This document shows, piece by piece, positions 1 through 9,510 of a stretch of 64,000 bases of DNA. The notes under the pieces were generated by a model, which worked only from the letters and a program-made list of their open reading frames with translations, was not told where the DNA came from and ran no database searches. Source of the stretch: Lachnospiraceae bacterium (GTDB lineage: Bacteria > Bacillota > Clostridia > Lachnospirales > Lachnospiraceae); assembly GCA_022776445.1 (NCBI GenBank), contig JALFHZ010000122.1:1-64000 (forward strand), in the 5' to 3' direction. The translations under genes and the position numbers were made by a program. Within the stretch, counting starts at the first letter, position 1. Each line of letters opens with the position of its first letter.

Positions 1-887
1 TCATCTGAGTAATAAACCCACTTCTTCTGGCTGACGAATGCAATTACCGTAAAGGTACATACGATAATGAACAGAACCCATGCCTGTGCACTTGCCATAC
101 CCATCTTATGACGCAGGAATGCATTGTTGTAAATCAGCATGGAGATCAGCGTCGTTGCGCCGTTCGGTCCGCCCTTGGTTACCAGGGAAGGAGCATTGAA
201 TTCCTGGAATGCCTGACAAAGCTGTGTGATCAGGTTATAGAAAATAACCGGTGTAATGATCGGCACAGTAATGTGGAAGAACTGAACCCATTTGCCTGCA
301 CCATCAATCGATGCTGCCTCGTAAAGATCCTGAGATACGCCCTTCAGTGCTGCCAGGAAAATAACCATTGCGGAACCAAACTGCCATACACGAAGCAGAA
401 TGATTACGAACAATGCACCGTTTGCGCTTGCCATCCAGTTAATCTTTTCACCGCCAAACATGGTGATAACCGTGTTGATCAGACCATCTGTGTTAAATAC
501 TGCTCTCCACAGAATTGCGATTGCGATGGAACCGCCCAGGATAGACGGGATATAATAAGCTGTACGGAAGAAGTTTACTCCCTTCAGCTTAAAGTTCAGA
601 ATATACGCGATGAACAGCGCAAACGCCAGTTTCATCGGCACATCGAAAATCGCATATTTAAAGGTTACTAAAAATGCCCGTACAATGTCTTCATCAGTAA
701 AAATTTTCTGGTAGTTCATAATACCGGTCTTCGTAATGCCTGTAAACAGGTCATAGTTGGTGAAGCTGTAATACAGGGATGATGCGAATGGATATACTTT
801 GAACAGTAAAAATCCGATCAGCCACGGTATTACAAAAAAGAACCCGATATTTTCAGCCACTACCTTACTGAAGCTCTTTTTCTGCAT
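1..887 (-). CDS. Sugar ABC transporter permease (CUT1/UgpA-like), 3' part truncated by window edge
   Basis: Minus-strand reading from ATG at 887 (RBS AGGAGG) gives MQKKSFSKVVAENIGFFFVIPWLIGFLLFKVYPFASSLYYSFTNYDLF..., typical binding-protein-dependent permease; open to the window edge. Confidence 0.85.
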   Translation of the reverse strand, partial: MQKKSFSKVVAENIGFFFVIPWLIGFLLFKVYPFASSLYYSFTNYDLFTGITKTGIMNYQKIFTDEDIVRAFLVTFKYAIFDVPMKLAFALFIAYILNFKLKGVNFFRTAYYIPSILGGSIAIAILWRAVFNTDGLINTVITMFGGEKINWMASANGALFVIILLRVWQFGSAMVIFLAALKGVSQDLYEAASIDGAGKWVQFFHITVPIITPVIFYNLITQLCQAFQEFNAPSLVTKGGPNGATTLISMLIYNNAFLRHKMGMASAQAWVLFIIVCTFTVIAFVSQKKWVYYSD

Positions 888-908
888 ACGGTTACCTCCT
901 GCTTTCTT

Positions 909-1247
909 TTATTTGTTTAACTCATCCATCAGCTCCGCATACTTCTCCGGCAGGATCGCACGCTCCCCACAGGCCCTGCCGATTACATATGCCAGCTGAT
1001 GTCTCATCGCCTCGTCCGGAAAAGCTTCCTGGCATCCCTTTTCCGCACAAAGACGTCTGATTCTCTGTAATTCGCCCTTTAAAATATTGCACAGAGCGAT
1101 GTAATGCTCGAATATCTCTTCTGACATTTCTCCGATCGTATCCACAAGAAGTACCAGCTGCCCGGCATCCAGTTCTCCCTGAGAACGGAACCACGCTACG
1201 ATATCCGCGTAATTTGCCTTGTCTTTCACACTTTCTCTAACATCCAT
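909..1247 (-). CDS. Hypothetical protein (~112 aa) between ABC binding protein and permease
   Basis: ORF track 909..1274. Internal ATG (MDVRESVKDK...) at 1247 preferred because it follows GAGG and the longer start lies inside a perfect hairpin. Confidence 0.6.
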   Translation of the reverse strand: MDVRESVKDKANYADIVAWFRSQGELDAGQLVLLVDTIGEMSEEIFEHYIALCNILKGELQRIRRLCAEKGCQEAFPDEAMRHQLAYVIGRACGERAILPEKYAELMDELNK

Positions 1248-1263
1248 ATGTTTATCCTCTATA

Positions 1264-1294
1264 GAAGCCGCCAAAGAATGGGTTTGGCGGCTTC
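1264..1294 (-). terminator. Intercistronic hairpin (12-bp perfect arms GAAGCCGCCAAA/TTTGGCGGCTTC)
   Basis: Perfect inverted repeat with 7-nt loop between the binding-protein stop (1339) and the next gene start (1247); no U-tract on the minus strand. Confidence 0.7.
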
Positions 1295-1338
1295 AAGCTG
1301 TTCTACGATGTCAATGATATAAGTGATTCTGAATTGGA

Positions 1339-2697
1339 TTAGTTGCCCATGCACTCATTCACGCCGTCCATCAGATCAGCTGCTGCTTTCGCGCTGTCGA
1401 TGTCACCTGCGCTCAGTTTACCGAATACTTTGTAGTAAACGCCATCCGGGTTAGCCTTCAGGTCATTGTGCTCAAACTTGGTGTCCAGTGCAAACGGAGC
1501 ATAAGCCAGAACCTTTGCGTTGGCTTCTTTCACCAGAGCATTGCCCAGCCCCTTCTCGTTCAGGAGCTTAACAGCTGCTGCGGAACACGGAATACCACGC
1601 TCGGTAGCACTGATTTCGATACCCTCATCCTCGTTTAACAGGAAGTTGATCAGCATAGCTGCTTCCTTCGGATGAGCAGAAGTTGCGGATACAGCCAGTC
1701 CCATGGAAATCTTGGTGAAGCCGCCCTTGTTCGGTCCAAGGTCGATGAACTCACCGATTACAAATTCCTGACCCGGCTTGTTGGTGGACTCCACGATAGC
1801 CTTCTCGAACTTGCTTGCAGAAGAATCCCACTCATAAATACCAGCGTACTTACCATCGATCCATTTTGCGTTCTTGTCCAGAGAGTCAGCCATATCACCC
1901 TGCAGGGTTGCGATGGTCGGGATTACATGAGCCTCTTCCAGCTTGCAGATGAAATCCATACCTTCCTGAATCTCTTCAGCGGTGTACTGGATCTCGCCGT
2001 CAGCTACCCATGGCTTGTTGTACATCTCTTCCAGATAGTATACCAGGAAGATCATGCGATCGTACTCACCAAGTGCCAGCGGATAATAATCCTCGTTATA
2101 AGCCTTGAATGCCTCACCTGCTGCCAGCAGAGAATCGGTATCGGTCGGGATTGCACATCCTACCTCATCAAAGGTGGTCTTGTTCCAGTAGAACAGACGT
2201 CCGGTCAGTGCTACCGGCACTGCCATCAGTTTGCCGTCTGCCTTGCACAGCTCCAGAGCTGACTCCGGGAACTGGGTCAGATCCAGAACATCGGAATAAT
2301 CCTCAAGGTTTGCAAAGTTGGTTCCATTGTTGGAGTAAGCTTCAATCCAGTTCCAGTTGATCTGCATCACATCTGCTGCGTTGCCGCCCAGAATATTCAG
2401 AGACTGTTTCTCTTCCCATCCGGACCATGCACCGTACTCAGGAGTCACGCTGATGTTCGGATACTTCTCCATAAATGCAGCAATCGCTTTCTCGGTTGCC
2501 TCATGTCTGGAATCTCCGCCCCACCAGGAAAACACCAGTTCAACCTTGCCGTCTGCGCTGCTGTCTGCTGCTGCATTGTCCGCACTCTTATCAGCTGCTG
2601 CCGGTGCTTCCGTCTTGCCGCCTCCACACGCGGTCAGAGACAGTGCAGTAACTGCTGCCATGGTCAATGCTGCTGCTTTTTTCATGCTTCTTCTCAT
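1339..2697 (-). CDS. Extracellular sugar-binding lipoprotein of ABC transporter
   Basis: Signal/lipobox MRRSMKKAAALTMAAVTALSLTACGGG; SBP_bac_1-like body. Confidence 0.9.
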   Translation of the reverse strand: MRRSMKKAAALTMAAVTALSLTACGGGKTEAPAAADKSADNAAADSSADGKVELVFSWWGGDSRHEATEKAIAAFMEKYPNISVTPEYGAWSGWEEKQSLNILGGNAADVMQINWNWIEAYSNNGTNFANLEDYSDVLDLTQFPESALELCKADGKLMAVPVALTGRLFYWNKTTFDEVGCAIPTDTDSLLAAGEAFKAYNEDYYPLALGEYDRMIFLVYYLEEMYNKPWVADGEIQYTAEEIQEGMDFICKLEEAHVIPTIATLQGDMADSLDKNAKWIDGKYAGIYEWDSSASKFEKAIVESTNKPGQEFVIGEFIDLGPNKGGFTKISMGLAVSATSAHPKEAAMLINFLLNEDEGIEISATERGIPCSAAAVKLLNEKGLGNALVKEANAKVLAYAPFALDTKFEHNDLKANPDGVYYKVFGKLSAGDIDSAKAAADLMDGVNECMGN

Positions 2698-2782
2698 AAG
2701 ATTCTTCTCCCTTTCTTATATTTTTCATTGAAAAGCATCTTCTCACCTGCTTCACTGCCGACGCCGACCCATGCGGTTACGT

Positions 2783-2798
2783 TTGCAAAGGTTTGCAA
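2783..2798. promoter_or_regulatory. LacI-family-type operator TTGCAAAGGTTTGCAA
   Basis: Palindromic arms TTGCAAA/TTTGCAA in the 5' leader of the binding-protein gene; similar to the site at 3008-3022. Confidence 0.5.
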
Positions 2799-2891
2799 GT
2801 GAATCTTAAAAAATTATGCATTTCTGCTATTTGTAAGTAGTTACATTTCGTTCATTTCAAGCAGTCATGCATCATTTTTGCTGATGGTTTA

Positions 2892-2920
2892 ATGATAACA
2901 CCGTTCATGTTGTATGTCAA
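2892..2920 (-). promoter_or_regulatory. SigA-type promoter TTGACA-17-TATCAT for the ABC operon
   Basis: Minus strand TTGACATACAACATGAACGGTGTTATCAT. Confidence 0.65.
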
Positions 2921-3007
2921 TTAGTCAATATGCTTACTTTGTCAAAAAATTTTTGTATATATTATCCAATTCTTTTCCAGTTCATTTCGTGGTACTATGT
3001 AAGTACG

Positions 3008-3022
3008 TTGCAAACGTTTGAA
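3008..3022. promoter_or_regulatory. LacI-family/cre-like operator TTGCAAACGTTTGAA
   Basis: Contains perfect palindrome CAAACGTTTG, just upstream of the hydrolase start. Confidence 0.5.
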
Positions 3023-3047
3023 TTTCGACAATTTATAGAAGGAGCCG

Positions 3048-4190
3048 ATGGAAAACATGAAAATTTTAGACCGTTACATCGATCAGCTTTTGGAAAAGAG
3101 CAGCCCGCAGATGCCTGTCTGGAACATTGAAAAAATCAAGCAGGGGGCAAAGCCATCCTGGAACTACATGGACGGATGCATGATCAAAGCTATCCTGGAA
3201 CTGTATCATATTACAAAGAAGGAGGCTTATCTTACATTCGCCGACAATTTCATTGACTACTTTGTAGAAGAAGACGGCTCCATCAAATCTTACGATCCCG
3301 CTGAGCACAACCTGGACAATGTCAATGCAGGCAAGACCCTGTTTGATCTGTACGAGCTGACCGGCAAGGAGAAATACCGCAGGGCAATCGACACCGTATA
3401 CAGCCAGCTGAAGACCCAGCCCCGTACTTCCACCGGCAACTTCTGGCACAAGAAGATCTACCCGAACCAGATCTGGCTGGACGGAATGTACATGGCTCAG
3501 CCGTTCTATATGCAATATGAAGTTACCTTTAACCACGGCAAGAACTGCCTGGACAGCTACAACCAGTTCCTGAATGTGTACAACCTGATGCGGGACCTGC
3601 GCAACGGTCTGTACTATCACGCTTACGATGACTCCCGCGAGATGTTCTGGTGCGATAAGGTGACCGGACTTTCCGACAACTTCTGGCTGCGTGCACTGGG
3701 CTGGTATGCCATGGCTCTGATCGATACCATGGATGTCATGCCGGACGAGACGCTAGCGGCAGAGAAGAAAGAGCTGAACCGCATTTACAAAGAACTGATT
3801 GACGCGATGCTTCCTTATCAGGATGCAGAGACCGGCATGTGGTATCAGGTAGTCAACCGCGGCGGTATCAAACCGAACTACCTGGAGACCTCCGGTTCCG
3901 CCATCTTCGCTTATGCGATCATGAAGAGCGTACGCCTCGGTTTCCTGGATGAATCCTATTTCCAGTATGGCCGCAGGGCATTTGACGGCATCTGCAGGAC
4001 ATATCTGTCCGAAGAGAACGGCGAGCTGCAGCTGGGCGGCATCTGCCTGGTAGCCGGTCTCGGCAACAAAGAAATGCGTGAAGGAACCTTTGACTACTAT
4101 ATGCGGGAACCGATCGTGAAGAATGAAGCCAAGGGTGTGGCTCCGCTGATTCTCGCTTATATCGAAATCCTGTTCCGAGGGGAAGAATAA
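3048..4190 (+). CDS. Glycoside hydrolase family 88/105-type (unsaturated rhamnogalacturonyl hydrolase, YteR-like)
   Basis: Protein sequence (IWLDGMYMAQPFYMQYE, DNFWLRALGWYAMALIDTMD) characteristic of the GH88/105 fold; RBS GAAGGAG. Confidence 0.85.
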   Translation: MENMKILDRYIDQLLEKSSPQMPVWNIEKIKQGAKPSWNYMDGCMIKAILELYHITKKEAYLTFADNFIDYFVEEDGSIKSYDPAEHNLDNVNAGKTLFDLYELTGKEKYRRAIDTVYSQLKTQPRTSTGNFWHKKIYPNQIWLDGMYMAQPFYMQYEVTFNHGKNCLDSYNQFLNVYNLMRDLRNGLYYHAYDDSREMFWCDKVTGLSDNFWLRALGWYAMALIDTMDVMPDETLAAEKKELNRIYKELIDAMLPYQDAETGMWYQVVNRGGIKPNYLETSGSAIFAYAIMKSVRLGFLDESYFQYGRRAFDGICRTYLSEENGELQLGGICLVAGLGNKEMREGTFDYYMREPIVKNEAKGVAPLILAYIEILFRGEE

Positions 4191-4192
4191 AA

Positions 4193-4230
4193 TAAAGCTG
4201 GCGCGTACTGCGTCAGCTTTTTATTTTATC
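4193..4230. terminator. Bidirectional terminator between convergent genes
   Basis: AAAATAAAGCTGGCGCGTACTGCGTCAGCTTTTTATTTTA: hairpin with A/T tracts on both sides. Confidence 0.75.
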
Positions 4231-4237
4231 TCTGTAT

Positions 4238-6409
4238 TCACCGGAAAATCGAGCAGATTGCATCCCAGATTTTCTTAAAAATCAATCCGATCCGGTGGAA
4301 CACATTGCCTTCCGGATAATAATTCTCATCCACCTCCGCCGAAGCTGCCTCGTCATCCTTCGTGATTTCTTTCGTTCTGACAATGATCTGCATGCTGCGC
4401 GGAGACGGGTTCTTCTGAGAAGTCAAAGAAACCGGTTTTGCATCCAGGTCCATATTCAGGATCGTCGTATGATCCTCGCTGAACTCATCCCACTTGTCAT
4501 CCATCGTACGGAGAATCGTATCTTTGGCATTCTTCAGAACGTCGGTCTGATCCAGACCTTCACCTGCGTGATCCAGCACATCCGCCAGACCGTTCAGCGT
4601 TGCTCTGGTTCCTTCATTCAAATTCCCGCCCGCTGACTGCATCTGATGTTCCAGTGTCCGGAAGAAAGAGCTTAAGGATCCGACTCCCGCTGCTGCCCGG
4701 TCCGTCATGACCCCCAGGTCCTCCAGCGTCTGAATCGCCTCCGGATGATGGCGTTCCAGCGTCTGGTTCAGATCATCAATATCCGTGCAGATATCTTCCG
4801 CCGCATCGCTGATCCTGGCCAGATTGTGAAACAGGTCGCTGGTCTCGGAAAGTGTCTCATCCATTTTTCCTTCCTGACTTTTCACTGCTGCCAGTACCTG
4901 CTCTGTCAGCTGCACCAATGCCGCCGCATCCTGAAGAAGTCCGCGGTTGCCGGTCATGCCGGAAGCCGCTCCCATCATTTCCCCCAGTGCCGGTTTTACC
5001 TCATCCGGAATCGTCCAACACGACTTCGTCGCACGGTCATCGATCAGTTCCACATCATCTTCCAGAGCCAGAAGCAAATCCTCGATCTCCTCCGGATCAT
5101 AGTCCGTATCCAGATCCAGGTCATTTAACAGTGCCGTCTGCTCTTCCAGGCTGGCTCCGGCTGCCTGAAGCCGCATCATTGCAGCAGTAAAATCTTTCAC
5201 GGACTGATCCAGCTCCCCCTGAGATATCATCGCCTGTTTCAGATCCTGCTCCGTCTTCGCAAGAATCTGCGCCAGTGCCTGCGACGCCCCCTCCATCTGC
5301 GGGCTGCGCAGCATCTGCCGCAAATCATCCGCATCATACTCCAGATTGCGCATCGTTTCCTTCAAGTCTTCCAGCTTCGGTTCCAGCTTATTGACGTCAG
5401 ATACCATTTCATTGATATCACCGCGGATTGCATTCAGGGCATTCTGTGCCTGATCGGTATGTTCCCGGAACGGCCGCAGAGAATCCGCCAGCGCATCCAG
5501 ATCTTCCAGAGCCTGATCTGCTTCGGCATATACGGAATCTTTGCCGGAATGAATGATCTCCCGGGCCTGATCGAGCCCGCGCAGGCCATTTGCCGTATCC
5601 GCAATCCCGCTCTGCATCTGATCCAGCGTATCAAACAGCACATCCATACTGTCACTGACCGCATTTTTGGAATCCTCCAAGGTATCCTTTGCATCCCGCA
5701 GATCCTCCACCTGCTCCAGCTGACTCAGTGTCAGCGGCACCATCAGGAAGAACAGGCCGCTGAATTCAAAATCATCGCTTCCGATCGCGATGGTGTAATG
5801 GCACTCTTCTCCCGGCAAAGCAAAGAACACAACGGCACTGATATTGCCGACTGTCTGCACCTGAGCGCCCTCCGCGCGAAGACTCAGCACTTCATCCCTG
5901 TCCACCATCGTCGTCATCGTCAGCGCCATATTGTTGCGGTAAAAATCAGAAACATTCCGGTTCGGCACCAGATCCGCCTGAATTTCCACCAGGCCGCTCT
6001 TTCCTGCCAGCTGGTCCGCCGGAGTCTCCACTCCGTTCAGGAGATAGCTCACCTCAATATCCCACGGAAGCTCTTCTTTCCGGGTCTGCGTCGTCCCTTC
6101 AAAATAGAACGCGCCGTCCTCCTTTTTCACCGGAAAGCTGTAGCCTCCGTCTTCCCTCACCGCCGGCTCTGCCTTCGTGGACAGATTTGCAACCTTTTCG
6201 TATGTACCATAATCGGTGATTTCTCCGTCTTCCCTCACCTCATACCGTTTCACTACGCTGCTTTCCGCAATTGCTCCATCGCCGTCCAGCGTAATATACA
6301 GGGTCTCATCGCAGACCGGAGGCAGCGTCCCGGCATACCCTGTCATCCAGCCGGTACCGGTCAGAATTCCGGCAAGCACTGCCGCTGTCATCTGTTTTGT
6401 CCGTTTCAT
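4238..6409 (-). CDS. Exported coiled-coil protein paired with MMPL transporter
   Basis: Signal-like N-terminus, long heptad-rich helical region, overlaps the MMPL gene by 4 bp; no confident family assignment. Confidence 0.6.
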   Translation of the reverse strand: MKRTKQMTAAVLAGILTGTGWMTGYAGTLPPVCDETLYITLDGDGAIAESSVVKRYEVREDGEITDYGTYEKVANLSTKAEPAVREDGGYSFPVKKEDGAFYFEGTTQTRKEELPWDIEVSYLLNGVETPADQLAGKSGLVEIQADLVPNRNVSDFYRNNMALTMTTMVDRDEVLSLRAEGAQVQTVGNISAVVFFALPGEECHYTIAIGSDDFEFSGLFFLMVPLTLSQLEQVEDLRDAKDTLEDSKNAVSDSMDVLFDTLDQMQSGIADTANGLRGLDQAREIIHSGKDSVYAEADQALEDLDALADSLRPFREHTDQAQNALNAIRGDINEMVSDVNKLEPKLEDLKETMRNLEYDADDLRQMLRSPQMEGASQALAQILAKTEQDLKQAMISQGELDQSVKDFTAAMMRLQAAGASLEEQTALLNDLDLDTDYDPEEIEDLLLALEDDVELIDDRATKSCWTIPDEVKPALGEMMGAASGMTGNRGLLQDAAALVQLTEQVLAAVKSQEGKMDETLSETSDLFHNLARISDAAEDICTDIDDLNQTLERHHPEAIQTLEDLGVMTDRAAAGVGSLSSFFRTLEHQMQSAGGNLNEGTRATLNGLADVLDHAGEGLDQTDVLKNAKDTILRTMDDKWDEFSEDHTTILNMDLDAKPVSLTSQKNPSPRSMQIIVRTKEITKDDEAASAEVDENYYPEGNVFHRIGLIFKKIWDAICSIFR

Positions 6410-8508
6410 GCTGTTTTCTCTCCTTTCTTCTGCCGTTTCTGAATCGGCTTGTCGAATGCACTCAGCAGGGCAGGCAGCAGGGAAAGCACCAGCACCATGC
6501 TGAGTATGGCTCCGCGTCCGACCAGACGCCCCACCTGGGAAATCGCCTGAATCGTGGACGTAACATACAACAGATATCCCACTACTGTCAGAATTCCGCC
6601 GGAAGTCAGAATCGAGAGGATGCTCTTTGTAATCGCCCTCAGCTGCGCTTCCTTCCGGTCATACTGTCTGCGGAAGCTCAGGTAATTGTTTGTCATCAGG
6701 ATCGAATAATCGATGGTCGCTCCCAGCTGCAGACAGCTCACGATGATATAGCCAATGTAGATCATATTGTCTCCCAAGATATACGGGAGGGTCATGTTCA
6801 AATAGATCGCAACCTCTATCGGAATGATCACAAGGATCGGCACCAGTACAGAATGAAACGTGAGCATCACCACAAGAGCCACACCGAGAAGAGACAGGAT
6901 CGATACTTTATTATAATCATCCGTTAAAATATCACGGATATCCATGGTCGTCGATGTCATACCGATCATGCAGGCATCTTCCGGATAATACTGCCGGATC
7001 ACCTGTCCCAGCCGCTCACTGCAGGCGAACGCATAATCACTCTCCTGCTCGGTATCCACAGATATCATAATCCGTGCATACCGCTCCGTCCGGAGCTGCT
7101 CCCGGAGCTTCTGCGGCAGGAAGCTCTCCGGAATACCTGCCGGAAGCGTTCCTGACATGGACAATGCATAATTGACAAAACCCAGATCCTCCAGTGCTTC
7201 AGTCAGGTTCCGTTCCTGCACCACAGAGCCGTTCGGCACCATGGCAATCACCAGATTGGACTTGCCAAACACACGGTCAATCTCCTTCGTGTCCTCATAG
7301 ACCCGCGTGCCCGGACAGGCACCGATCGCGTTATCCCCGTACAGGAAATGGTTCATCCCCTGTCCGAAGTAACAGGGAACCGCCACTGCAATCGCAAACA
7401 CAAACACCACATGACGAATCCGGTACATCAGCTTCGCCAGACCGTCGAAGGAAGGAAGCAGCGGACGATGCGCTGTCTTCGCGATCTTATCATCGAACTG
7501 AAGTATCAGCGTCGGCATCAGAAACAGCACTGCCGCAAGGCTGCAGAGTATTCCCTTTGTCAGTACGAACCCGACATCCTTACCAATGGTAAACCGCATA
7601 AAAGCAATCACGAGAAATCCTACAATTGTCGTCGCTCCGCTGGCAAGAATGGAACTGCAGGCCTCCTTCAGCGCTGCTTCCATAGCCAGATGGCGTTCCA
7701 TCCCCTGACTTTTATAACTGTTGAACGTATGCAGCAGGAAAATGGAATAGTCCATGGACACTGCCAGCTGCAGGATCGCTGCTGTGGAAAACGTAAAGAA
7801 GGAAATCCTTCCAAATATGATGTTGGATCCCATATTCAGAACGATTGCCACAACCATTACAAGAATAAACAATACCGGTTCCATCCAGGAAGTCGTGGTC
7901 AGCGTCAGAATCAGCAGGATAATCACCAGCGCCAGCCCGATGGCAATGGTGATTTCCCGGGTGATGGACACTTCCCTCTCCTTGCCGGACACCGCACTTC
8001 CTGCAAAGCATCCCCGATCCTTCCCGACAATCTCATAGATCTTATCAATGGCCTGATGCGTGGATTTATCCGAATCTCCGTCCTCAAAAATGATCTCAAA
8101 TACCGCATTGCCGTCTTTATAAAACTCATCAGTCAGGTCATTGGTCAAAAATGCATCGCCCATATAAACGTCGGTCGCCAGATCTGCTCCAATCACAAGG
8201 TCCACACCGTCTACTTCTGAAATCTGCCTGCGGATCGCCTTCACTTCCTGAAGTGACACGTCCTTCACCATCACACGCGCCGTTCCGGGATAGCCAAACT
8301 CCGCTTCCATTACGTCCAGTGCCTGTTTGGTCGGTGCAAAATCCGGCAGATATTTGCTCAGATCATAATTGACTCCCACAAACGGAAAACAAACGGCACA
8401 CACAATTGTCAAAATCAGAAAAATCCGTTCGATATGCTTTCCCTTGCTGACAATCTGATGAACCACCCGGTCAAACAGACGTTTATCCCCTATCTTTTTC
8501 ATATACAC
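6406..8508 (-). CDS. MMPL/RND-family transporter
   Basis: 700 aa, two repeated blocks of TM segments (e.g. ILQLAVSMDYSIFLLHTFN and LQLGATIDYSILMTNNYL) with large extracytoplasmic loops. Confidence 0.85.
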   Translation of the reverse strand: MYMKKIGDKRLFDRVVHQIVSKGKHIERIFLILTIVCAVCFPFVGVNYDLSKYLPDFAPTKQALDVMEAEFGYPGTARVMVKDVSLQEVKAIRRQISEVDGVDLVIGADLATDVYMGDAFLTNDLTDEFYKDGNAVFEIIFEDGDSDKSTHQAIDKIYEIVGKDRGCFAGSAVSGKEREVSITREITIAIGLALVIILLILTLTTTSWMEPVLFILVMVVAIVLNMGSNIIFGRISFFTFSTAAILQLAVSMDYSIFLLHTFNSYKSQGMERHLAMEAALKEACSSILASGATTIVGFLVIAFMRFTIGKDVGFVLTKGILCSLAAVLFLMPTLILQFDDKIAKTAHRPLLPSFDGLAKLMYRIRHVVFVFAIAVAVPCYFGQGMNHFLYGDNAIGACPGTRVYEDTKEIDRVFGKSNLVIAMVPNGSVVQERNLTEALEDLGFVNYALSMSGTLPAGIPESFLPQKLREQLRTERYARIMISVDTEQESDYAFACSERLGQVIRQYYPEDACMIGMTSTTMDIRDILTDDYNKVSILSLLGVALVVMLTFHSVLVPILVIIPIEVAIYLNMTLPYILGDNMIYIGYIIVSCLQLGATIDYSILMTNNYLSFRRQYDRKEAQLRAITKSILSILTSGGILTVVGYLLYVTSTIQAISQVGRLVGRGAILSMVLVLSLLPALLSAFDKPIQKRQKKGEKTA

Positions 8509-8547
8509 ACCACCTATTAAAGGACATATTATTGATTTTTCAACGTT

Positions 8548-8576
8548 TGTATATTATAATACATATGTTGATACCC
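8548..8576 (-). promoter_or_regulatory. Promoter for the MMPL gene (TTGAAG-17-TATAAT), approximate coordinates
   Basis: Minus strand TTGAAGGGTATCAACATATGTATTATAAT in the divergent intergenic region. Confidence 0.55.
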
Positions 8577-8586
8577 TTCAATAATC

Positions 8587-8605
8587 AATCACTTTCCAAG
8601 TGATT
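8587..8605. promoter_or_regulatory. Candidate TetR operator AATCACTT-TCC-AAGTGATT
   Basis: Perfect 8-bp inverted repeat in the intergenic region shared by TetR and MMPL genes. Confidence 0.5.
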
Positions 8606-8653
8606 AGTTGTTGACAGATCACACTATATTTGTTCATTTACAGGAGGATTTTT

Positions 8654-9247
8654 ATGAAGGAACAGGAGCCCAAACAGGACCGGCGCATCCGGCGTACGCA
8701 GAAGCTGCTGAAAGACAGCCTGATTGAACTGATGCAGGAAAAAGAATTTAAGAATATCTCCGTCAAGGATATTACAGAACGTGCCGATTTAAACCGTGGT
8801 ACTTTCTATCTTCATTACAGCGATACCTACCACCTTCTCCAGGACATCGAAGATGAGGTACTGATGAATTTTCAGGTAGTGATTGACAACTATAAGCATT
8901 CCTTCCAGCCCGGCACCCTGCTTCCGGTGCTGATCCCGATCATCGACTATCTGGGTGAGAACGCCGCGCTCTGCCATATTTTATTTGAGAATAATGCTTC
9001 CGTTGACTTTATGGATCGCTTCCATCGGCTGCTTCACCAGAATGGTTTTGAGCTCATCCGGGCCATGTTCCCGGATGCAAAAGAACCGATCCTCAGCTGC
9101 TGTTTTGAATTTTCAGCCTATGGCCTGATCGGCATGCTCACGCAATGGCTCAATTCCGGACAGCCGCTTCCGAAGAAAACCATCGCCGAGCTGGCGGATC
9201 AGGCTGTTATGGGAACCGCGGAACATCTGCTGGCTGCACAGAAATAA
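8654..9247 (+). CDS. TetR/AcrR family transcriptional regulator
   Basis: N-terminal HTH (RRTQKLLKDSLIELMQEKEFKNISVKDITERADLNRGTFYLHY); ATG at 8654 preceded by AGGAGG. Confidence 0.9.
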   Translation: MKEQEPKQDRRIRRTQKLLKDSLIELMQEKEFKNISVKDITERADLNRGTFYLHYSDTYHLLQDIEDEVLMNFQVVIDNYKHSFQPGTLLPVLIPIIDYLGENAALCHILFENNASVDFMDRFHRLLHQNGFELIRAMFPDAKEPILSCCFEFSAYGLIGMLTQWLNSGQPLPKKTIAELADQAVMGTAEHLLAAQK

Positions 9248-9399
9248 CGTGCAGCCGGGACTTCCGTCAGTGCATCTGTCATTTCTCCGCTCCGCCATCC
9301 AACGAGGAGAAATGCAGGTAAAACAGGGTGAGGAGGTACGGGGGACGCACTGAGGAACAAATGGTTTGGGCAGATATGGTTATTTATATGTTTCTTCAC
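9199..9399 (-). CDS. Possible small hypothetical protein (GTG start)
   Basis: GTG preceded by AGAGGAGGAGACGATT; 66 aa (VKKHINNHICPNHLFLSASPVPPHPVLPAF...); overlaps the 3' end of the tetR gene antisense; weak. Confidence 0.2.
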   Translation of the reverse strand: MKKHINNHICPNHLFLSASPVPPHPVLPAFLLVGWRSGEMTDALTEVPAARYFCAASRCSAVPITA

Positions 9400-9473
9400 A
9401 ATCGTCTCCTCCTCTTTGTACACTTCTGTTTTGTATGATACCAGGGGGAATAAACGTTCCCATAACACAAACA

Positions 9474-9510
9474 AAAGGAATGCCGCCACAGCATCCCTTT
9501 CCTCTTTTTT
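9474..9510. terminator. Bidirectional terminator (tetR / hemW convergent)
   Basis: AAAGGAATGCcgccacaGCATCCCTTT followed by CCTCTTTTTT on plus and TTTTGTTTG on minus. Confidence 0.7.
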
